Shown piece by piece: positions 1 through 7,800 of a DNA stretch of 15,451 bases (position 1 is its first letter; each line of letters opens with the position of its first letter). The stretch comes from Symbiodinium natans (Eukaryota > Sar > Dinophyceae > Suessiales > Symbiodiniaceae). The translations under genes were made by a program, and so were the position numbers. The stretch is from positions 235,763 through 251,213 of the forward strand of contig CAJNDS010000028.1 of NCBI GenBank assembly GCA_905221605.1, read 5' to 3'. The notes beneath the pieces were generated by a model. The model was not told the origin of the DNA, did not search any database, and was given only the letters and a program-made list of their open reading frames with translations.

Positions 1-237
1 CGCAACAGGCTTGACAATGTATGAGCTCTTGGGCCATCAAAAGACTGGACTGCGCAGCAGTGCCCCGGTGTCCCGGCCCCCCATCCCCCACCCCTTCCCC
101 CCTTGCCATAAACCTGGGCTGTCAACGCCAAGCTGGTAAACTTTTCAATTTGGGTGGACTCGATTGCTCAGCACAGAGCCGGGTGAAACAGATGACCGGC
201 AGGCTCGTGGCTCCTTGTCTACTCATGCAACAGGGAG

Positions 238-293
238 TTTAGGGTTTAGACACAGACCAGGCACCCCTGAACATGCCTGAAACCCTAAACCCC
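238..293. repeat. Short telomere-like units, both orientations
   Basis: TTTAGGGTTTAG at 238-249 and CCCTAAACCCC at 283-293. Confidence 0.8.
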
Positions 294-383
294 AAGGTCA
301 CTACTGCAAGATCTTCCACGAAGCGCTGCGGTCGCTAACATAATTTGGGCGTCTGGGGCCTCTGGGTCCACTGGGAACATGGA
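291..383 (-). CDS. Candidate exon flanked by inverted telomere-like tracts
   Basis: 31 codons, phase 0 at both ends: acceptor CATCAG|T, donor TTGGG|GTTTAGGG. The peptide starts SMFPVDPEAPDAQIMLATAA. It sits in the 106-bp gap between CCCTAAACCCC (283-293) and the TTTAGGG tract at 400-437, the same arrangement as the SBNO exons. Confidence 0.35.
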
Positions 384-399
384 CTGATGGGACGATGCA

Positions 400-437
400 G
401 GGTTTAGGGTTCAGGGTTTAGGGTTTAGGGTTTAGGG
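400..437 (+). repeat. Telomere-like TTTAGGG tract
   Basis: About five units with one TTCAGGG variant. It forms an inverted pair with 283-293. Confidence 0.9.
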
Positions 438-516
438 GTGCAAGTAGCGCGCGGTGAAGAGTCTGTCTTCTTGCACATAGTCACGGGGCTCGATTGGGCT
501 GTTGGACCCAGACATC
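432..516 (-). CDS. Candidate terminal exon with stop inside a telomere-like tract
   Basis: After TGGGTGCCAG|G the frame reads MSGSNSPIEPRDYVQEDRLF and continues TARYLHP, then TAA, where the stop is the TAA of the first CCCTAAA unit. The plus strand is open over the same bases, so this remains a candidate. Confidence 0.35.
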
Positions 517-705
517 CTGGCACCCAGAACGGCCGTCCATGCAGGAAACGTGAACCGAAGAGACCCTCAGAGCGGTCAGAGGTTGTCGTCTCAGCAAGTC
601 GCGCCATGCTGCGGATGCAGGACGCTCGACAGCTCCTGGCTTTGACTACTTACATAGTTCTGTGTCTACTTAAACTTCTCTTGTACTTCCAGGCTTCCAG
701 GATGA

Positions 706-742
706 GTGGACCACGAGTCGCAGGTGTGGACCACGAGTCGCA
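706..742. repeat. 17-bp direct repeat, period 20
   Basis: GTGGACCACGAGTCGCA occurs at 706-722 and again at 726-742, separated by GGT. Confidence 0.9.
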
Positions 743-1152
743 TTCGTTCGAAGGCAGCTGAAAGATGGCAATCAGGAGTCCTCGGCCAGGATTTCAGCGA
801 AGCGGCTCCTGTCGCACGAGAAGGTGTACAAGCAAAGCAACAAGGTCTGATGACCTTCCGGCCTCCTTCGCTGTCGTCGCTCTGCTTGTTGGCATTCCCT
901 TCTCTCCTCGTCGCTCACAAGAACCTGAATATCCGGACAATCTTTGGACAGAAGATATGGGCGCCAGAGTTGCTCCAAGGCAGCTGCAGTGGGTATCAGC
1001 ACGTCAGCTTCGACATCCTCAGGATTCTATAAACATTCGGGAAACTGCAAGCCATGTGGGCTCTTTACCATGTCATGTCGCTCTCTGCCTCCTCGGGCTG
1101 GGAGCAATCTGCCTCGAGACTTCCTGCAGCAACCAGGGCTAGAAGGGCTTAC

Positions 1153-1283
1153 ATGAAGACATCTGAACTCTCCGACATCCTTGACTTGGACGCGGCGGAT
1201 TGTGCCCAAGAGGTGGCTCGAGCACGTTCGGCTCGCTCGCGTGAGGTGCTGCACGCGGCGCCCGGGACACGCTTGCCGGGATG
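1153..1283 (-). CDS. Candidate exon, unidentified gene (GTIRRVQVKDVGEFRCLH)
   Basis: Open in the frame ending GTIRRVQVKDVGEFRCLH at a GT donor (CAT|GTAAGCC). The 5' edge is not clear (GGTGAG|C at 1284 is possible). The plus strand also carries an ATG-led ORF here (MKTSELSDILDLDAADC...), so strand is inferred mainly from the splice site and the neighbours. Confidence 0.3.
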
Positions 1284-1630
1284 CTCACCACTTCCGGTTC
1301 TTGGAAGCCTGCAGTTCAATGCAAGGCCCTTTCAACCCTGTCAATCTACAGCACTCTTTTTGCCCCGCCAATCTGTAGAAGCCCTGCTGAAATAATGAAC
1401 AGCGAACAATACATGATCCCCGCAATCATCCGCAAGCCCTTTTGAGCCCCAACTACAAGCCCATCCACCATCCTCAAACCCTGTTAACAAGTCTTCTAAC
1501 CCATACTGCCTATACTCCCCTTAGAACCTTAATAAAATTAACATCTTAAATGTCCTCTTGGGTTTTTATATACACAACATTAAAAATACTTTATATTAAT
1601 ATAGCCCCGGCAAGCCCTGACACCACAAGC
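1284..1630. other. Non-coding stretch
   Basis: AT-rich around 1500-1600. No exon with convincing splice sites and no RNA gene seen. Confidence 0.4.
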
Positions 1631-1682
1631 CTGGAGGGTGCCGCTCCATCAGCTCCCCGATGATCTGGTTCGCGAGCTCTGC
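1631..1682 (-). CDS. Candidate exon, unidentified gene (AELANQIIGELMERHPP)
   Basis: A 52-nt stretch, acceptor ACGGAG|G directly after the 111-bp CCCTAAA tract, GC donor CCAG|GCTTGT. AELANQIIGELMERHPP is a clear amphipathic, GC3-rich peptide. No family is recognised. Confidence 0.45.
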
Positions 1683-1687
1683 CTCCG

Positions 1688-1798
1688 TTAGGGCTTAGGG
1701 TTTAGGGTTTAGGGTTTAGGGTTTAGGGTTTAGGGTTTAGGGTTTAGGGTTTAGGGTTTAGGGTTTAGGGTTTAGGGTTTAGGGTTTAGGGTTTAGGG
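1688..1798 (+). repeat. Telomere-like array, 14 perfect TTTAGGG units
   Basis: 1701-1798 is exactly 14 copies of TTTAGGG, preceded by a variant TTAGGGCTTAGGG. In sense of the minus-strand candidate exon at 1631-1682 it reads CCCTAAA and ends 5 bp before the acceptor AG. Confidence 0.95.
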
Positions 1799-2452
1799 AC
1801 ATTACGGGCGGGTCCCTTCCTTCGCCGTCGCGCAGCTGCTTTCATGGAGTTTTGTGGGGCGAAACCCAATTTGTTTCGTTTACTGCTTCTGATGCTTTTG
1901 GCAGTATGGTTTTTGCCTATCTTTGAGAAAGCCCTAGTCCTTGTCGAGGTTCCCACTGCGTTTGCCAGCATGCAGGTTTGGATGTCATTCCGAACCTGAA
2001 AAGAGCTCGCGTGCTGAAGACCGCTGAGAAATACGATGTCATTCCACATGGCGTAGTATTAGAAAAACCTTTTGAAGGTAAAGACATCCAGCGGCTGAAA
2101 ATCCGAAACAGAAATTGCACATTCCAAGGCAGTTCTTTTGCAGTGCAAGAGTCTCTCTTCTCACGCGCGGTGCATTGCATTCAAGAGTTTCCTTACAACT
2201 GTAAGCAAACGGCTTCCCTCCCTCCTGTGACCTCACGAACCCGAATGCTCCGCTCCCATCCCTTGCTTGCGGGGCTGCTACCCTCTTTTTGTGCGATTGG
2301 CATTGCTACGTGTTCTCTTACTACTATGACGATATGTGTTCTAATTGTGCGTTGACTCTTAATCTTACTCTGTTGGTTAAGCTCTCTCACTCTTTCTCTT
2401 GCTCTTCCTATACGCTGACTCCTACTCCCCTTAGGCTTACTCTTCCTCTTAC
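1799..2452. other. Mostly unassigned stretch
   Basis: A minus-strand frame near 1800-1850 (ESSCATAKEG) could be an exon end leading into the 111-bp repeat. A GA/GAA-rich (sense) pyrimidine tract lies at 2370-2470. Nothing else is supported. Confidence 0.35.
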
Positions 2453-2578
2453 TGGCTTCCTCTTCCTCTGCCTCTTCTAACGAGCTTTGCAGCCTTCGGC
2501 TGGACCCGACGCGCGCATCGAAGCGCAAGAGCCAGGCCTTCTTGCCAGCGGTGCTCAATCGCAAGGGGCGGCACAGGC
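2453..2578 (-). CDS. Candidate exon, unidentified gene (RG-rich end)
   Basis: Bounded by AAGCCAG|G and a GT donor GCCA|GTAAGAG. One frame reads PVPPLAIEHRWQEGLALAL, continues with CARRVQPKAAKLVRR and ends GRGRGSQ. A second frame (AGKKAWLLRFDARVGSS) is also open, so the reading is uncertain. It is preceded in sense by CCCGTAACTAAACCCCAAACCC. Confidence 0.35.
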
Positions 2579-3015
2579 CTGGCTTAGAGGTTCCGAAAAG
2601 CATGAGGGTTTGGGGTTTAGTTACGGGTTTCTAAGACTGGGACGGGTTTCTAAAACTAGGGGTCCACTGTTTGCATATGTCCTCAAGCCTTCTTTACACC
2701 CCTTTAAAACCCATAAACCTTAAACCCAAAGGTTCTTTGTTTGGGCATATCAAGGGGTCCGCTAGCTGTTGGAAATTTCCTTAGACCAGCAGTCTGTAAA
2801 ACTACTTTTTTTTTGTGTGGGGGGGGGGGAGGGGTTGTGCTAAAACATAGCTCCGTATCACACCCGAAAGCCCAAAAGGAACGGCTATGTAGAATAGGTC
2901 ATGTTAGCTACACAAATTGCAGGGATCGGACTTTCCCCCTCCACCCCCCCCCCCTCCCTATAGAGAAGGTGAGTTCAAGCAAGGCAGGCCGCCCTTCAGC
3001 TTTGCGCAGCTCAGC
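2579..3015. other. Unassigned stretch with homopolymers
   Basis: Contains T8 and G10 runs at 2806-2829, a C run at 2945-2953 and weak TTTAGGG-like words. No supported coding sequence. Confidence 0.4.
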
Positions 3016-3320
3016 CTTTCGATCATCAGCTGCTCGAACTGATCCGTCTTGTTCGTGGGGAAGTTGCGGAGGATGCGGCCAATAGGCTGGTCGGGAGCAG
3101 CGAGTTCGGCATCTTGAGCTAAAGCTCCCTCTATCCTGTCCATAAGGGCTGCGCGAGAGCCTTCGACCACCCGCAGCCGAAGCCCGGCGCTGATGATTCT
3201 AAGCTGGGCTGTCGTGGCTTCTCTGAGTCTACTCCTCCGCTCGGCCACGCCTGCCTGGCGCAGAGCTTTGAGCAGCGAAACCAGGGTTCCACCCAAGGTG
3301 GCCGCTTGTACCCTCCAACT
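3016..3320 (-). CDS. Candidate exon with SAP-like DNA-binding motif, unidentified gene
   Basis: This open frame has high GC3 from an AG at 3321 (AGCAG|A) or 3313 (GGAG|G) to a GC donor GAAAG|GCTGAG at 3016. It contains ATTAQLRIISAGLRLR then EGSRAALMDRIEG, the helix-turn-helix pattern of SAP domains (LxxxLxxxGL...G(S/T)(K/R)xxLxxRI), followed by PIGRILRNFPTNKTDQFEQL. It lies downstream of the SBNO stop on the same strand, so it would belong to the next gene of the cluster. The SAP call rests on pattern alone. Confidence 0.4.
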
Positions 3321-3921
3321 CTGCTTGGTGCATCGGCAGGATACGTGGTGGTTCTGGTAATTCCGCCCAGTCATGTGCCCAAGTCGGTGCCATGGCGCTG
3401 GCAAAGCAAGCGCCATGCTGCACCACTACGAAACGGTTGTATGGTCACCTGTTTTGGAGTCTGGGTACGCAGCATAGTTTCATGGCTAAATCCTGTATCT
3501 CACTATGTGCTCACGAGATTATGCAAAGAACTGGACTCAGTCAGGAACTTGTGTTAAACTCTCTCAGATATGGTTTGTTGCTTCTAGCTAGACTTGAGCT
3601 TAAGCTTCCCAGGGCACGGTCAGGAAGTCTGCAGGCATGTCGCAAGCCGACCATCATTCCCTGTAGTCACTTGTCATGGGACGATGAGATTTTTGGACAC
3701 ATGCTCTCCCTCGCATCTGTCCTCCCCACGTTGCGGCCTGGCCAGGTCGGGCCATGCTCACCAAATCGACGATTCTGAAAACGATGGCTACGAGCGGCTG
3801 CGAAGCTTCGGCTGGGATCAGGATGGCCCTGGGCGTTCTCCCAACTTGCGCAGAAGATCTGTGGCGCTGCGGCTCGGCATGTAAGAGGCTCAAGGAGGCT
3901 ATCAAGGGGGTTGTAAGAGGT
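3321..3921 (-). other. Region downstream of the SBNO stop
   Basis: SBNO 3' untranslated region and the start of the next gene. A minus-strand ATG 40 bases after the SBNO stop (MPSRSATDLLRKLGERPG) and a GT donor GATTTG|GTGAGC near 3751 are present, but an open plus-strand frame (DDSENDGYERLRSFGWD) competes, so nothing is called. Confidence 0.35.
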
Positions 3922-4845
3922 TCAGGTCCCTCGACGTCCTCGGCCTCGGCCTCGGCCTCTGCCCACTTTGGGCTTTTTGGGAGGTGGAATGTACCATCCG
4001 CAGCCCTTGGGCTTCTCACGCAGGCGCACCAGACCAGTCTCAGTGTCGATATCGACCTTGCCGTTTCGCTCTAGATCCTCCATGGCCTCTTGGGCCAACA
4101 GCATGCCTGGTGCCCCCTGACTGACCAGGCCATCTGCAGCAAGGACTTTGTGAGCACCTGCAAAGCCGAACCAGACTGCTTGCTGATCTGGTTGCGTTCG
4201 CAGGAAAGCCTCCAGCTGCGCCGACAGCCTCGTAATATCGTGCTCCGCCTGCGCCGGCTCCTCCGAGCCCTCCTTGTCAAGCTTCCTACTGCGCTCCTCG
4301 CCGAGCGCCGACAGGACGTATCTCACTTCCTGTAGACGCTCAGGCTGCACGCGAACTCCCACAATGGCGCCCCCGTCGCTCAGCTTCGCCCTCACCAGTG
4401 GTATCTTTCGAGGTGCCTTCGAACTTTGCGAGGCACCGATGGCAGTCCCAAGAACAGCCCAAGTGCTAAGAATGGACCCGGTCAGGACATGCTCCTCACG
4501 CCAGCGCTCAGACGAAGCACTGCGTGCAGCCTGCCAAGCAGCCTGAACACGTGGAAGATCCGAGGCTTTCGATTTGCGGAAGCGCTCACCCTTGCGCAGG
4601 GTGGATGAATACACTCGCTGGTCCAAGCTGTGGCCTGCAGGAGGACCCTGTGGCCAGTGTAGCTCAAGCTCAACATCGCTTTCTTCCTCCTCGTCCTCGG
4701 ACTGTCCCAGGGCTCCCAAGCGCGCGCCGCGGAACCGCGGGCGCGCAATTGCCAGCACGACAGGTGGAGAGCTGGCTCTCGGCAAGTTCAGGCACCAGTA
4801 GAAGCCCTCGACTTCTTCTGCGCGTCCTCCACATCGATCAAGCAC
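3922..4845 (-). CDS. SBNO: SBNO terminal exon 19, C-terminal domain and stop
   Basis: A 307-codon exon ending TGA, from acceptor GCGCAG|G. Seen in order: EGFYWCLNL at residues 13-21 (family DDGFYLSL), an acidic insert at about 49-61, [12 protein letters not shown] at about 78-89, [11 protein letters not shown] at 119-129 and [16 protein letters not shown] at 151-166. The last two are the (C/V)GGxxLPVW...RVVRxxTxDGxRIVG signature that closes SBNO proteins. About 140 further residues follow, with no domain I recognise; they end in an RG-repeat tail (295-307), which suggests RNA or nucleic-acid contact. The whole frame is open without any ATG before residue 248, so it cannot be a stand-alone gene; an apparent TTG start at 4878 lies inside intron 18. 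Confidence 0.88.
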   Translation of the reverse strand: MLDRCGGRAEEVEGFYWCLNLPRASSPPVVLAIARPRFRGARLGALGQSEDEEEESDVELELHWPQGPPAGHSLDQRVYSSTLRKGERFRKSKASDLPRVQAAWQAARSASSERWREEHVLTGSILSTWAVLGTAIGASQSSKAPRKIPLVRAKLSDGGAIVGVRVQPERLQEVRYVLSALGEERSRKLDKEGSEEPAQAEHDITRLSAQLEAFLRTQPDQQAVWFGFAGAHKVLAADGLVSQGAPGMLLAQEAMEDLERNGKVDIDTETGLVRLREKPKGCGWYIPPPKKPKVGRGRGRGRGRRGT

Positions 4846-7800
4846 CTGCGCCACGCAAATCAGATTCCCTTGAGCCAACAGAGGTGCGGGAAAGGTCTGG
4901 AAAGCAGCAGCATCCGAATGTCAACTGAGTCTCACCTCCTCTGCGGCATCCCATGCCATGCCACGATCAAGGTGCAGGCGAATGTATGCCTTGGCCATCG
5001 AGGCGGAACAACGATTGCATCCTTCAGCTTCATAGATGCTACCAGTAACTACGAGCAGGGACTACTTCATTGAGGGCCAGCAGGCAAGATTTGACAAAAC
5101 CGTGCCATCTAGGTGTCTGGCCCGCTTAGACCCAAGCTGGGTTTTGCACTGCTTACGGCCAACCACTTGCGAACCGGAAGGCAGACTGGCTTCGCATGGC
5201 TTCAGATGTCTAGGCAGCCGGCCGTCTCCGCTCCGGTAATGGGATCTTCGAAGAGCACCTCAGCAGAAGACTCTGGCAGCATTGCCCTCGTATCTCACTG
5301 TACCCTGCCTCGCGCTTCACCAGCCGGACCTTCACAAAGAAGAGATACGCTGTGCCCACATGGTGCCACAACACACTGCACGAGCACTGCCGAAGGGGCC
5401 AGGCTTCTGCTTGGATGCCACGCCTGAACTTGCATGGCAATTTTTCAAGAATATAGACAAGAAACTTTGATAATATCATGCAATCTCATAGAGCTTCACA
5501 CAATATACCGTAACCTTGACGTAACTAAACATAGTATCAAAATAGCAGGCACGGGCTTCGCAAACGGGTCTCTTCACCCTAAACCCTAAACCCTGAACCC
5601 TAAACCCCAAACCCTAAGACTGCATCCAAGCGGCTTCTGGTCCAAGAGCTCCAGGCCCCCATCGTAACTGCCCGAAGCTCGGTCCAGGCCTGACGCGGCT
5701 TTTGGGGGCTTCTTTAGGGTTTAGGGTTTAGGGCCTTCTTAGGGGTTTGTTGTGGGGCTTCTTAAGGGCTTCTTTAGGGGTTTTTTAGGCCTAAGGGGCT
5801 TCGTAGGGGGTTTTTTGGGGGGTCTTCTTAAGGGGCTTAGCGGGTTTAGGGTTTAAGGGGTATAGGCTATAGGATTTTGGGCTTACAGGGTTTGGGGGTT
5901 TGGGGGTTTAGGGGTTTTGGGTTCTGAGGCTTCGCTCCGTCACTGAGGCTCCATAGCTCGGGGCCAGACTGACGAGATGTGCATACAGCTCCGCCACCGC
6001 GTCAAAGAGAGCATTTTGAATCACGGGCTCGAGCATGAGCAACCTCCAGCATGTCAGGGGCTTAGGGCTTAGGGTTTAGGGTTGTAGGGGTTGTAGGGTT
6101 TAGGGTTGTAGGGTTTAGGGTTTAGGGTTAAGGGTTGTAGGGTTGTACGGGTTGTAGGGTTTTAGGGCTGAGGGTTTCGGGTTGAACACTCTCGGACCCT
6201 CATCGTACTCTTCATCAAGCAATGTCGAGCCTGTTCAGGAAGACATTGAGGTTCTTGGACTCAGTAAGGGACTCCTGCGGCAAACATAATGTTTTAGAAG
6301 CATTATCTTTTATGTGACTTCATTTGTATGATGTACGATGACGGATGGTCTTATGTCAGAGTATGCCAGAAGGAGTTGAAGAAGGCCCGGGCCTCATACT
6401 TGTCTTCCGTGTCAGGCCGAAGACCGATCAAGTCGAGAGCCTGACAAAGGTTGGCAATACAGGGGCCCTGGACTTAGGGGGAAGAACTTTGAACCGGGCA
6501 GTTTGCAGTTCGACTCGTAAATTGCCGACACAAGGCTCGGAGAAAAAAACCGAGAATGCAATGACTTCGGGCCTCTTCCGCCGCCTTCCGGAACTCCGGC
6601 CAGCCTGTTCTCAGATGAGAAAACTTGTGCGAGGACGTGAGCAAGCCTGTGGGTTGCTGCTAAGGACCCTATAGGCCAAGACCCTTAGACCCCTGGATGC
6701 CCTTGGATCCATGATTGTTGGCGGCTTTGCAACATTTACCTCTGAAGCTCGCGGCTTCTCTGCAGAATCGTGAGTTCGTGGCTGGCGGAGTTGTTTCGAA
6801 GCTTCGTGACGTGATTTTGCGGCCGGCGAGGGCAAACGGCAACGTCACTACAAAGAAGTACAGTATGAAAAGCTAGGCCGTGTATAGAGATGCCTTTATG
6901 TGCATGACGGGATTTGCAATTTCCTCTGCAAATACCCATATCCGTACAATAGACTTGGAAGGGCGTCTCCATACACGTGTCCAAACAGATACGCTCTAAA
7001 AGAATGTGCTACATTTGACTAATATTCACAAGGCTTGCAAAAGGGCTTCATCTGGAAAACTGGCATCCCAGTGACAGTCATTCTTGCAGAGAAGCCTTTG
7101 TAAAACAGCTGTCGCTTTACACACTTATCTTGGAAGATATTTATACATTTTGGGCCATATTGAGTGGATCTTAAAGGCATCGGCGGAGATGGACTATTAT
7201 TTGAACTTGTAAGGGAACCTTCATGCAGAATGCCCAGCTAGGGATCTTCATGCAAAATGACCAGCTGTATATGCACATGAGCATATCCAAATCTTTCAAG
7301 AACGGAGACCCGAAACGTTTCGTACAGTACCGCGGGCGAGGGGGGGGGGAGCGACAAGACCTATGCCCATGAATTGAAGAAGTGATACTGAAGTGCTCTA
7401 TAGTGCATAAGCATACTATGTTGTTTAGTAAGCAATAACCTCTTAAGACAAACACCTGATCATAGTAGAGATAAGGACAATGATCGAGCAGGAAGAATTG
7501 CTAAAGGTTGTATGAGAAATTATCTGAAGTATGGTTATGGAGTGGAAGGATTGAACAACACACGAACAACGAATGGATGAACATTCTAAGAACACAAAGG
7601 AGGTGATATTTGTGGCACGCAGTCTCAATATTACACCTCATTGAGATTTGAGGAGCTATGTTGGGAAGAATGACAGGTGACGAATGTCTAGAAGCATTCT
7701 ATCCCTAAAGCGAGCAGGGACATGATCGAGAAAGGAGACGCTAGTTACATGTTGGAACAAAACCGTCAACACATTATAGTGCTAGTGACTACTTACAGAA

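Noticed and set aside
765-1142. Plus-strand 125-codon frame
   Set aside because: Three overlapping frames are open over the same bases, with no domain and no clear splice sites. Strand and coding status cannot be decided.
1688-1798. Chromosome end (true telomere)
   Set aside because: The arrays are short, internal, occur in both orientations at more than ten places and are flanked by coding sequence on both sides.
3922-4878. Reading the 318-codon frame as a complete intronless gene starting at 4878
   Set aside because: The start would be TTG inside an intron, and there is no ATG before residue 248 of the exon. Exon 18 joins in frame at 4845 and restores the family alignment.
4090-4928. Several plus-strand frames of 60-134 codons
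   Set aside because: They are shadows of the terminal SBNO exon, with no family match and no splice support.
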